Shown here: positions 6,649 to 13,597 of the stretch, one piece after another
How positions within the stretch are numbered: the first letter of the stretch is position 1
Layout of the letters: every line of letters begins with the position of its first letter
Origin: a virus
Direction: 5' to 3' (one strand)
IMG/VR virus record: IMGVR_UViG_3300047481_001769
Coordinates: 1 to 22,278 of that record
Length of the DNA stretch: 22,278 nucleotides
The notes under the pieces: model-generated
Seen by the model: the letters and a program-made list of their open reading frames with translations, nothing else
The model's database searches: none
Told to the model about the DNA's origin: nothing
Position numbers and translations under genes: made by a program

Positions 6649-8706
6649 TTATATACTTACGAAAGTACCGTTAGAATTAAAAGTTGCACCATTGTTATCT
6701 GCTAGCATGAATAGTTCCATAGAGACATCTAGTATATCTGTGCCTTGGTATCCACTATTAATTCGCCACGAATATTCTGATGGGTTTGTGTCTACTTTAA
6801 GAGATGTTGCAATGCAGGGTGCATTTGTTATATAATCTCCCACAGTCACCTTTAAAACTGGACCGATGATGTATGGGTTGCCACTATACTTACCAACTGA
6901 ACTAGCTCTAATTAAACTTTGTATTTTACTATACATTGTTTTCATATTGGTTGCATTAGTTGCCGCCATTTTAAATCCTATTGATACAGTTCTAGTTACG
7001 CTGCTGAATACTTTTTGTATATCTTGTCTACCTACATATTTTACATCAGTATATGTTGGTGCCCAATTATCTGAAAATGCTGTTAAGTAGGGTTTAAATG
7101 TAATTGTTGTACCATCACGAATGGAGGATATACTAAATTTTATGTATCCTTGCTCAATATTATTATCTTGAGCACTTCTACTTTTACCTGCGTTATCGTT
7201 ACCTTGTTGTATTTCTCGCTGTCTTTGTCGATAAAATCCAGATAATCCAGCTCTAGTATTAGCTATTTCTAGGTAATTTTCAAGAGTGTTATTATTTTGT
7301 GGTAGTGCATCTAGACCATTAACAGTTACTCGATCCTCTTTATATCTTGTATTTGGTGAGTCAGTTAGGTCTGTTTGATCTTGGGTGTCAAACTGAGGTG
7401 TGAAGTTCGCGGATGGTGATGTAGATGTTGTTGGTATTGTTGATATACTATTATTAACTAATTGGATTGGTATAAAGGTTGTTGCAAAATTAGTTAATAT
7501 TGATATAGTCGAACCATGCTTTACTTCTGGTAATGTTCTTGCTAGTAGTCTATCTAATTCATATCCAAGTATGTTTAAATTTGCTTCACCGTGAACCTCT
7601 TTTGGTTTCAAAAAAGCTTTTAGTATACTGTTGATTGACGAGGTTGTGTCTGGAGTTGTAGATCCTTGATCTGGTATAAATTCTACTTGCGATAAAGTTG
7701 TTGTTCCTTGCTCAGGCGTAAATTCAGGTATTGTTATTGTTGTAGAACCTTGATTAATTATTGCAGTTATAAGCTGAGGTACTATGATTGAAACGAGGTT
7801 ACCTGCTAGATCTAGTGTTACTCCTTGTCCTATTAGAACCTGATCAGCGCTTATTGGATTTGTAACTGTTATTTGCGCATCTTGATTTGGAATAAATCCA
7901 TAGGGAGTGATAGTTACGCTACCTTGATTTGGTAAAAAGCTAAATGATAGTGATCCAATAAAAGAAGTGGTTACATTGTTCATTGTAACAGTTCCTTGAT
8001 TTGGAATAAAGTTGAATAAACTAACTATAATATCTCCTTGATTTGGTATAAAGCTATATGGGGTTATAGTAATTGTTCCTTGATTTGGAGTAAATGAAAA
8101 ATTAGTTATTGTAATACTTCCCTGGTTTGGAATAAATAAAAGCGACTGTATTACAATGCTTCCTTGATTTGGACTAAAGCTATATCTTATATCGGGTAAT
8201 ATCCCTATATAGAAATCAGATAGAAAGAATTGAGGTAAGCCAGTTGTACTACCAGCAACTCTCGATTGGTTTAATCTATCCTCTAACGATATTACGCTAG
8301 GGAAGGACTTATTTACTATGCCAGGTACAGTTGTAAATCCTGGTGATAGAATTGGTAATATTGTTGGTAGATTTTGTCTTAAAAGGTTTGACTGTCTTAA
8401 AACAAAATAATCCGTTTTGGCTTTTTCTAAATCCAAGGATAGTTGATCTGCTGTATCGTATCGTATTGGTCTTACTGGTGAGATTTCGATTTGACCTTGG
8501 TTTGGATTAAATTCAATAGTTTTTAGTATAGCGCTTTCACCTTGATTTATTTTTACACTACTCAATATTGGTGTTGTTAATCCTTGTTCAATTTTTGGAT
8601 CAGATGGTATAGGTGTAGTCGATCCTTGATTTATTTTAGGATCGAAGGGAATTATATCAATAGATTGTTCTTCTATTTTTAATCTTGTTTGGAATAATCT
8701 AGCCAT
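6649..8706 (-). CDS. Baseplate/tail-tip structural protein with NQG repeats
   Basis: A 685-residue protein in two parts. Residues about 22-350 are dominated by fourteen copies of a short motif built around P-N-Q-G or I-N-Q-G. Five lie in exact 14-residue tandem (pattern F-x-P-N-Q-G-x-I-x-I-x-x-x-x), alternating turn and beta strand. Residues about 505-685 form a globular domain (IKFSISSIRDGTTITFKPYL; VKYVGRQDIQKVFSSVTRTV; then GPVLKVTVGDYI) of a type I associate with virion proteins that cap or start the tail tube. T4 has gp48 and gp54 in the corresponding place just after the tape measure gene. The start codon lies one base after the tape measure stop. Function as a baseplate or tube-initiator component is inferred from the C-terminal domain and neighbours; the repeats look like an insertion on the surface. 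Confidence 0.72.
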   Translation of the reverse strand: MARLFQTRLKIEEQSIDIIPFDPKINQGSTTPIPSDPKIEQGLTTPILSSVKINQGESAILKTIEFNPNQGQIEISPVRPIRYDTADQLSLDLEKAKTDYFVLRQSNLLRQNLPTILPILSPGFTTVPGIVNKSFPSVISLEDRLNQSRVAGSTTGLPQFFLSDFYIGILPDIRYSFSPNQGSIVIQSLLFIPNQGSITITNFSFTPNQGTITITPYSFIPNQGDIIVSLFNFIPNQGTVTMNNVTTSFIGSLSFSFLPNQGSVTITPYGFIPNQDAQITVTNPISADQVLIGQGVTLDLAGNLVSIIVPQLITAIINQGSTTITIPEFTPEQGTTTLSQVEFIPDQGSTTPDTTSSINSILKAFLKPKEVHGEANLNILGYELDRLLARTLPEVKHGSTISILTNFATTFIPIQLVNNSISTIPTTSTSPSANFTPQFDTQDQTDLTDSPNTRYKEDRVTVNGLDALPQNNNTLENYLEIANTRAGLSGFYRQRQREIQQGNDNAGKSRSAQDNNIEQGYIKFSISSIRDGTTITFKPYLTAFSDNWAPTYTDVKYVGRQDIQKVFSSVTRTVSIGFKMAATNATNMKTMYSKIQSLIRASSVGKYSGNPYIIGPVLKVTVGDYITNAPCIATSLKVDTNPSEYSWRINSGYQGTDILDVSMELFMLADNNGATFNSNGTFVSI
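7975..8178 (-). repeat. Tandem 42-base repeat coding 14-residue NQG units
   Basis: Five consecutive units, each starting F-(S/I/T)-P-N-Q-G, are spaced exactly 14 residues apart (the fifth is partial). More degenerate single copies (INQG, IEQG, PEQG, PDQG) are scattered from about 7660 to 8640. On the plus strand the recurring string is ccttgatttgg. The repeat is within a coding frame and is conserved more as protein than as DNA. Confidence 0.9.
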
Positions 8707-8707
8707 T

Positions 8708-11263
8708 TTATCTTATTGCTGTTCCGTTTATGTTTAATCGTATTGCATCTCCCACTTTTCTACCATCCAATGTAACAGCTGCTGGTGTACTTACTACTGA
8801 TATAAGCTGATCTAGCTTCTGTACTACCACATCCATTTTACTTTCTTCCTCAGCTCCACCACCACCAAGAATATCACCCAATCCACTAAGTGCTGGAGCA
8901 ACTACTGCTAATGCTGTTAATGCACCTAGTATAGGTAATGCCGCAAATCCCGCTGCTGCTATCATATATAATCCAGCTCCAATACCTATAAAAGCTAATG
9001 GTAATGCTAGTAAATTTTCAAATGGTATATCCTTCAGACTTGTCACCAGAGTCGATAATCCCAGTGCAGCAATCCCAATTCCAGCACCCATTAAGAGGAA
9101 TGCTGCTCCTAATGCAAGTAATGGAACTGCAACAGCTGAACCGACGGCTCCTAGAGCACCTATAGCTGGTATCATTGCGTATATAATCGCAACGAAGCCT
9201 CCCATCACAACAACTAAAGATCCAACCGCACCGAGTATTTGTTCGCCAGTTAGATCTTTGAAGGATTTAACTAACTCCGCCATTCCTAATGCAGCAATTG
9301 CAATACCACCGCCAATCATAAGAACTGCCGCACCAAATGCTAACATACCTAAGGCTCCTGCAGAAGCGGCTTGCGCTACTGCCATAATACCACCTGCAGC
9401 TGGACCTGATGTTGCAGCTACGGTAGCGTTCGATGCTGATAAAGTGGTGTTTGCAGCTGCATCAGCTCCTTTTGCGGTAATTCCTAACCACCTAGCTATT
9501 GTATTTGCAATTGTAGCTGCTGTATTTGCTGCTTTTCCTGCTGTTTCTCTTAGCCATCCAACAATGCTTGAATTTACAATTGCGCTACCAATCCCCGTAA
9601 CAATATTCCAAGCGCCTCGAGCGACAGAGTTTGCTGTAGTTGCTATTGTATTTGCTGCTGTTGCTGCCGTACTTCTTATTCGTGTAAATATTCCAGTATT
9701 TTCTGCAGCTGTATTTTCACCGCGTAAAATTGTGTTTGTTTTTATCTGAGCTCCGTATACAAGCATTGTTGGTATTGCCTGTAGTACTCCTATTGCAAAG
9801 TCTTTAATTGGTGCACCCCACTTATCAAGAAAGCCCCCACCCATTGCTAACACCGAGTCTAGTGACTCACCATTAGCTAATGCTTCTTTTTGAGCTTCAT
9901 TAAACTTACCTTGATTTTTCACTAATTTACCCATATCTGCAACAGACATGCCCATACTTTCAGCTAATGCTTTCTTTTGTATGAGATTCATTCTATTGAA
10001 CTCAGCTTCACCACCGAGTTGAGATAACATATTCTGGGTAGCTCCCATTAAGTCACCTTGAATTGCTAATTCTCTGGCTTTATCAAAGTTTATCTCTCTA
10101 CCCAATAATACAGATGCTTCCATCTGCTTGTTTATTGAATTTTCGAACTCAAGTAAGCTTTCAGCAGCTGCTGCAATCTTGCCAACTTCAACACCCATCT
10201 TAGCTGCACCTACAGCTGCGCGGATGAAGTTTTGACCACCATCAGCTGAGAATTTTGCTATTTCCTCACTGCTATTTGCCATAGAATCGAACACCTTACC
10301 TGGTGCTACATTGGCTGCTCGAGCTAGATTTCCAGCAAATTGTGCGGTTTCTACAGATGTTTTTTGTGTTGCGCCAGGTAATTGTTGCAAAGATGCTTGT
10401 AGTTTACCTGCAACTTGAGCTGAGGTTCCGGTAGTTGCTGCTAAGGCTGCCATATCATCAGCTGCCTCTCCACTTGCTGCACTTAGGTCTCCTAACTCTG
10501 CTTGAGCTGCTCTAAGTGCATCTCCTGTCTTAAATCCAAATAAGACAGACTTTAGAGTTACAGTATCAATAGTACTTCCAAGAGATTGTGTTATTGTCTG
10601 GCCTTCTTCGCGGAATTTATCAAACTCTTGACGAAGACTTTGCATTCCTTTAATCAGAAGTTTTATACCTTCGGTAGCTATAAGTGTTTTTGCGAGTTTT
10701 GGATCGGTCATTATAAGCTTTATCCTATCCATTTTTTGCTTTGTTGCTTCTAAAGCACCAAGATAGTCTTTTTGTTTTTCGTTTCTAATTTGAGCTAACT
10801 TTAAATCATCTATTTTTTGCTTAGCTTGTCTCTTTGCTTGCTCCATCAAGCTTTGATCATACTTCCCTTCAAGTGCTGCAGATTCTAATCTTCGGATAAT
10901 TTGATTTCTTTGCTCTCTACTTAATCCTTGATTGATGCCTTCGTGTATAGCCCGCTGTCGTGCAAGTTTCATGTATATCTCATCCTCAAGACTACTCTGC
11001 TGATTTGCAATATTAATAGCGTCTTGCCCACCAGCTGCTAGTTGGGCATCAAGTTGTTTTATTTTATTCTGTATGCTACTTAGCGGTTTAGCTAGTCTAG
11101 TTTCAACATCTAAATCGTCAAATAGTGAATTTATATTTGATTTAATCCCACTAGTATCTATTTTACCTAAGCCTTCCTTGAGGCCTTTTTTAATTGCTTC
11201 TGTTATACTAGCTTGTAACTGTCTTCCAAAGTCGTTAAAATCAAATGTTGGTGCTGTGGCCAT
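8708..11263 (-). CDS. Tail tape measure protein
   Basis: An 851-residue tape measure protein, which sets tail length and is thought to be ejected ahead of the DNA. The first ~220 residues are charged, Gln/Lys-rich and helical, with coiled-coil character. The middle (about 225-490) is Ala/Gly/Ser-rich helical (for example GLGSTIDTV-like and AQVAGKLQASLQQL segments). Residues about 625-800 hold several long hydrophobic stretches (GMLAFGAAVLMIGGGIAIAALGM; ALGAAFLLMGAGIGIAALGL) able to cross membranes. The end, VVQKLDQLISVVS then LDGRKVGDAI, is typical of tape measures from this phage group. At about 0.15 nm per residue the tail would be near 130 nm. It has its own upstream terminator and TATTTATA motif, so it opens the baseplate operon. 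Confidence 0.93.
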   Translation of the reverse strand: MATAPTFDFNDFGRQLQASITEAIKKGLKEGLGKIDTSGIKSNINSLFDDLDVETRLAKPLSSIQNKIKQLDAQLAAGGQDAINIANQQSSLEDEIYMKLARQRAIHEGINQGLSREQRNQIIRRLESAALEGKYDQSLMEQAKRQAKQKIDDLKLAQIRNEKQKDYLGALEATKQKMDRIKLIMTDPKLAKTLIATEGIKLLIKGMQSLRQEFDKFREEGQTITQSLGSTIDTVTLKSVLFGFKTGDALRAAQAELGDLSAASGEAADDMAALAATTGTSAQVAGKLQASLQQLPGATQKTSVETAQFAGNLARAANVAPGKVFDSMANSSEEIAKFSADGGQNFIRAAVGAAKMGVEVGKIAAAAESLLEFENSINKQMEASVLLGREINFDKARELAIQGDLMGATQNMLSQLGGEAEFNRMNLIQKKALAESMGMSVADMGKLVKNQGKFNEAQKEALANGESLDSVLAMGGGFLDKWGAPIKDFAIGVLQAIPTMLVYGAQIKTNTILRGENTAAENTGIFTRIRSTAATAANTIATTANSVARGAWNIVTGIGSAIVNSSIVGWLRETAGKAANTAATIANTIARWLGITAKGADAAANTTLSASNATVAATSGPAAGGIMAVAQAASAGALGMLAFGAAVLMIGGGIAIAALGMAELVKSFKDLTGEQILGAVGSLVVVMGGFVAIIYAMIPAIGALGAVGSAVAVPLLALGAAFLLMGAGIGIAALGLSTLVTSLKDIPFENLLALPLAFIGIGAGLYMIAAAGFAALPILGALTALAVVAPALSGLGDILGGGGAEEESKMDVVVQKLDQLISVVSTPAAVTLDGRKVGDAIRLNINGTAIR

Positions 11264-11280
11264 TTACATTTTTATATACA

Positions 11281-11288
11281 TATAAATA
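11281..11288 (-). promoter_or_regulatory. Intergenic TATTTATA motif before the tape measure gene
   Basis: The minus strand reads GCATATTTATATGTATATAAAAATG, 17 bases before the tape measure ATG and immediately downstream of a hairpin terminator. Terminator followed by this motif is what a new transcription start would look like. Confidence 0.5.
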
Positions 11289-11293
11289 TGCAC

Positions 11294-11321
11294 AAAAAAA
11301 GGAGTCCGTTATGAACTCCTT
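11294..11321 (-). terminator. Rho-independent terminator after the membrane protein gene
   Basis: On the minus strand AAGGAGT (11321-11315) pairs perfectly with ACTCCTT (11305-11299) around a nine-base loop and runs into seven T (11300-11294). It lies 25 bases beyond the stop of the membrane protein gene and upstream of the tape measure gene, separating the two transcription units. Confidence 0.8.
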
Positions 11322-11345
11322 GTGAAAACTGCAAGTGACTATGTT

Positions 11346-11858
11346 TTATAATGATAGTAATCTATACCAAACAAGTAAAAAGGCTGCGAAACCATATAAA
11401 TTCCAAATTAGTGATTGATTGACTGTTGGATTCCAGGCTACTGAAGTAGTTGTTACAGTATTTCTCTTTACTGGATCGTATCGCATGATAGTACCGCTAA
11501 ATAGGGTGGCTTCAATATGGTATATTGTTGTATCAAGAAGAGATCCTACAAATGATCCCATAATCAGTAGACCTAATCCAAAAATAAATCCCGCTTTAGC
11601 TAAGTTAGTAGAAGTTCCAATATCATACATAAGTTGACTAAATCCTTCCGATATACTAATTCCTAGTACCTCAGCACCTAATTTAAACACCACCAAACCA
11701 AAAGCTCCCAACATTAAACACATTATCATAGTTACAAACCACTTAATTGGGTAGTATAGCCAGCGGTGATTATGTCTTAGATAAGCAAGTATCAATCCAA
11801 CAATAATTACCTGTAGAATAAATACTATTGTCTTTGCGAGGTTGTCTAAAAAGTTCAT
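11346..11858 (-). CDS. Four-helix membrane protein of unknown function
   Basis: A 170-residue integral membrane protein. Hydrophobic segments are visible at about 9-27 (TIVFILQVIIVGLILAYL), 39-60 (WFVTMIMCLMLGAFGLVVF), 87-110 (AKAGFIFGLGLLIMGSFVG) and 150-168 (LIWNLYGFAAFLLVWY). They are joined by short loops, the longest being a polar stretch with VKRNTVTTTS. No cleavable signal peptide is evident. It is unusual to find a membrane protein between the chaperone pair and the tape measure gene. It is bounded by hairpins on both sides (11938-11973 and 11294-11321), so it is probably transcribed on its own. A holin-like, superinfection or host-membrane role is possible, but nothing in the sequence identifies one. 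No Shine-Dalgarno is present. Confidence 0.78.
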   Translation of the reverse strand: MNFLDNLAKTIVFILQVIIVGLILAYLRHNHRWLYYPIKWFVTMIMCLMLGAFGLVVFKLGAEVLGISISEGFSQLMYDIGTSTNLAKAGFIFGLGLLIMGSFVGSLLDTTIYHIEATLFSGTIMRYDPVKRNTVTTTSVAWNPTVNQSLIWNLYGFAAFLLVWYRLLSL

Positions 11859-11937
11859 AGTTGTTGTATTTGAATGTTATATCTAAAGATCATACCTTTT
11901 TTTCAAAAAAACAACTTTGGTAGGTAAATAAACATAA

Positions 11938-11973
11938 TGATACCCAACAAGTTACCTAACCCATTGAGTATCA
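11938..11973 (-). terminator. Hairpin after the chaperone genes, probable terminator
   Basis: On the minus strand TGATACTCAA pairs with TTGGGTATCA, a ten-base-pair stem if one G-U pair is allowed, around a 16-base loop. The sequence after it is only moderately T-rich (TTATGTTTATTTACC). It sits three bases beyond the stop of the downstream chaperone frame. Termination is likely but weaker than at the other two sites; an RNA-processing or stability element is an alternative. Confidence 0.5.
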
Positions 11974-11975
11974 CT

Positions 11976-12224
11976 CTATCTTTTTTTAGATGCGTTTTTG
12001 TATGCTGCCTCTTCGGCTTCTCGCTCTTTTTTCTTTACATCCGCCAACTTTAGGTAGTAATATCTTCTTAACCAAACTGGTAGATTGTAAAGTTCCTTAA
12101 AGGTAAAGCCCATTTTCCCATAATACATCAGATCAAAGATCTGGTCGAAGATAAGGGGTCGATAATCAGACCCCAGGCCAAAAAAAGGACACGTCGATCG
12201 GTACCTGTATTTTTTCATTCTCAT
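11976..12224 (-). CDS. Downstream frame of tail assembly chaperone (gp51-like), probably made by frameshift
   Basis: This frame overlaps the end of the gp26-like gene and continues 67 codons past the T-run at 12186-12180. Its post-overlap part is protein-like: GLGSDYRPLIFDQIFDLMYY, then LYNLPVWLRRYYYLKL and a Lys/Glu/Ala-rich helical tail. The part inside the overlap (MRMKKYRYRSTCPFF) looks like an accidental translation. In-frame starts are ATG at 12224 and 12218 and TTG at 12263, none with a convincing ribosome site. The best reading is that ribosomes translating the gp26-like gene slip at TTTTTTT and make a fusion of about 341 residues. T4 has gp26 and gp51 as neighbours upstream of its tape measure gene, and many tailed phages make a frameshifted chaperone here. 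If instead separately started, the ATG at 12224 is likeliest. Confidence 0.7.
   Translation of the reverse strand: MRMKKYRYRSTCPFFGLGSDYRPLIFDQIFDLMYYGKMGFTFKELYNLPVWLRRYYYLKLADVKKKEREAEEAAYKNASKKR
12155..12186 (-). promoter_or_regulatory. Candidate programmed frameshift site: T7 run plus hairpin
   Basis: Minus strand order: gp26-frame codons TTT TTT TGG form a run of seven T at 12186-12180. A five-base spacer follows (12179-12175), then a hairpin with GGGGTC (12174-12169) pairing perfectly with GACCCC (12160-12155). The loop is eight bases and contains the gp26-frame stop TGA (12168-12166). The downstream frame requires a +1 (or -2) shift; Phe tRNA on TTT can re-pair perfectly in either case. 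Slippery run, spacer and stem are seen directly; frameshifting is inferred. Confidence 0.65.
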
Positions 12225-13002
12225 GTCCGCAGTGTGGGCATGTGTAATTGAAAGTTGTGTCAATATCAGGTGTGATCTCCTTTAAGTATTTACGTAATGC
12301 AAAAGAGTCTGCAGCTAACATATTATTGACGAATGTAGATGTTACTGCATCTGGATTGCCATCTACTGCGATGATCACATATTTTAACCTAGTTGTTAGT
12401 TCTGGATCAACTTTGGTTAGGGAGCTCATTTTTTTCAGACCTTTTAACTCCTCTTCGATTGCTTTTTCATCACCGTGTGTGAGGAATTTTAGAGTTAGTA
12501 CCTTTTTAGATGCCGGTAGTGTGAAGTTAAACGCATTCTGACCTTTCGTGAAGGTATTAAAATCTACATCCTTAGATTCAAAAGAGGTTAGATCAATTGT
12601 GTGTTTTGATTTCTCACCACAAGCTGGACAAGCTACTTCTACATCATAGTCTTTTCCGTAACCAAGTACTCTTGCTGCGATAAAGAGTGCATTTTTGTCA
12701 ATAACCAATAGATCGTTGTAATTAAACTTATCTACAATTAATGCTTGTAATAACTTATCGATTACTACTCCTTGTTTAATTAGGTTTTGAGATGTGAGTA
12801 TATCCTCTTCTTTAGCGGTCATATACTTCATTTCAATCTTACCTGATGCAAGAGGATGTCCTTCTGGGTAAAACATACCTTTACTTGGTAGTTCAATTAC
12901 TTCTGTTGGTACGTCTGGTGTTGATTCTTTTGCTACATTCTGGTAATTCCCAGTGATCATAGCTTTTAATTGTTCATCTGAAACTTCTGTTACTTTTGAC
13001 AT
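12166..13002 (-). CDS. T4 gp26-like baseplate hub assembly protein / tail assembly chaperone
   Basis: A 278-residue member of the T4 gp26-type family. The N-terminal part has the family pattern VIELPSKGMFYPEGHPLASGK (35-55) and YMTAKEEDILTSQNLIKQG, followed by a helical part ending in FIAARVLGYGKDYDVEV. Two CxxC knuckles, CPACG (125-129) and CPHCG (255-259), probably bind one zinc and close the domain. The protein ends VPIDVSFFWPGV. T4 gp26 is needed for hub assembly. Here the gene sits between tail tube and tape measure, the position of the tail assembly chaperone (G-type) gene, and its end carries a slippery T-run allowing read-on into the next frame. It starts its own unit, after a strong terminator and a TATTTATA motif. 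Family assignment is firm; the chaperone role is inferred. Confidence 0.88.
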   Translation of the reverse strand: MSKVTEVSDEQLKAMITGNYQNVAKESTPDVPTEVIELPSKGMFYPEGHPLASGKIEMKYMTAKEEDILTSQNLIKQGVVIDKLLQALIVDKFNYNDLLVIDKNALFIAARVLGYGKDYDVEVACPACGEKSKHTIDLTSFESKDVDFNTFTKGQNAFNFTLPASKKVLTLKFLTHGDEKAIEEELKGLKKMSSLTKVDPELTTRLKYVIIAVDGNPDAVTSTFVNNMLAADSFALRKYLKEITPDIDTTFNYTCPHCGHENEKIQVPIDVSFFWPGV

Positions 13003-13017
13003 AGTGTATAACTTTAT

Positions 13018-13025
13018 TATAAATA
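13018..13025 (-). promoter_or_regulatory. Intergenic TATTTATA motif before the gp26-like gene
   Basis: The minus strand reads CTATATTTATAATAAAG, 15 bases before the gp26-like ATG and directly downstream of a strong terminator. It includes TATAAT. Its position between terminator and start supports a promoter role. Confidence 0.5.
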
Positions 13026-13030
13026 TAGAG

Positions 13031-13067
13031 AAAAAAGAAAACCAGCTCTTTCGAGACTGGCTTTCTT
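13031..13067 (-). terminator. Strong rho-independent terminator after the tail tube gene
   Basis: On the minus strand AAGAAAGCCAG pairs with CTGGTTTTCTT over eleven base pairs (one G-U). The stem continues after a bulged base as CTC-GAAA-GAG, a stable GNRA tetraloop, and is followed by TTTTTTC. It lies 16 bases beyond the tail tube stop and ends the sheath-tube transcript, so the abundant tube and sheath mRNA is separated from the scarcer assembly proteins. Confidence 0.85.
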
Positions 13068-13083
13068 CAGGTGTAATTTACTA

Positions 13084-13575
13084 TTAGTATTCTAGTACTG
13101 CGTAATCAATTGCAAGTGTGAGTTGTAATTCAATTTGAGTTTCTGTTGCCCAATCCATATCACCAAAATTTGATGTTTTAATGAATGCACCCCAGAGTTT
13201 CCATCTCTCAACTTCATCACCTACTGGACCAAGTACGTCGATTGTTAGGTTACGCTTGTAGAATTGAGCATATCCATCACGTCCGGTTGTTGATTCGTGA
13301 GCTGTACGTACCCACTCCATTACCTTTTGCGCACCAGATGGTACAATTGGATCGTAGAGTGTCATTGTAATATCCCCCCATTTACAAATACCTTTGAACT
13401 TTTGTTGTACGTTGATGTGGTTTAATACCACTTCACCACACTCCATCTGAGGTCTGTTTACTTTTTTAACTATGAATGCTGGAATACCACCAGTGTCACG
13501 AAGAATGAACCTATTTTGAACTTTAGGTTCAAACGGGGTGAACATTGAGTCTGTTTGTGGAATTAATGTTGCCAT
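13084..13575 (-). CDS. Tail tube protein, T4 gp19-like
   Basis: Major tail tube subunit, which stacks as hexameric rings to form the DNA channel inside the sheath. At 163 residues it has the same length as T4 gp19. The order of elements fits: an N-terminal arm with FEPKVQNRFILR, the strand pair PAFIVKKVNRPQ, and the central DITMTLYDPIVPSGAQKVMEW block (residues about 69-89). The polar RDGYAQFYKRNLTIDVLGPVGDEVERWKLWGAF segment follows, then a last strand IELQLTLAIDYAVL. It follows the sheath gene by 22 bases and precedes a strong terminator, as expected for two very highly expressed structural genes. The start is the only reasonable ATG; the leader AAGAAATAAAGACAC has no good Shine-Dalgarno. 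Confidence 0.95.
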   Translation of the reverse strand: MATLIPQTDSMFTPFEPKVQNRFILRDTGGIPAFIVKKVNRPQMECGEVVLNHINVQQKFKGICKWGDITMTLYDPIVPSGAQKVMEWVRTAHESTTGRDGYAQFYKRNLTIDVLGPVGDEVERWKLWGAFIKTSNFGDMDWATETQIELQLTLAIDYAVLEY

Positions 13576-13597
13576 GTGTCTTTATTTCTTATATATA

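Noticed and set aside
7660-8640. Possible CRISPR-like or non-coding repeat array suggested by recurring ccttgatttgg
   Set aside because: Repeats stay in one coding frame, spacing is a multiple of three, and they encode the NQG protein motif; there are no conserved full-length repeats with unique spacers.
9258-9749. Plus-strand 163-codon open frame inside the tape measure gene
   Set aside because: It is antisense to an Ala/Gly-rich coding stretch, its Ala/Pro/Ile-rich product mirrors that bias, and all real genes here are on the minus strand.
11889-11914. TTTTTTTCAAAAAAA as a hairpin terminator
   Set aside because: The arms are A/T only with an almost absent loop; a stable RNA hairpin is unlikely. 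The neighbouring hairpin at 11938-11973 is a better candidate.
12218-12263. Independent start (TTG 12263 or ATG 12224/12218) as the sole origin of the downstream chaperone frame
   Set aside because: No convincing ribosome site, and the overlap-frame residues look accidental, whereas the slippery run and hairpin fit a frameshift. It is kept only as an alternative.
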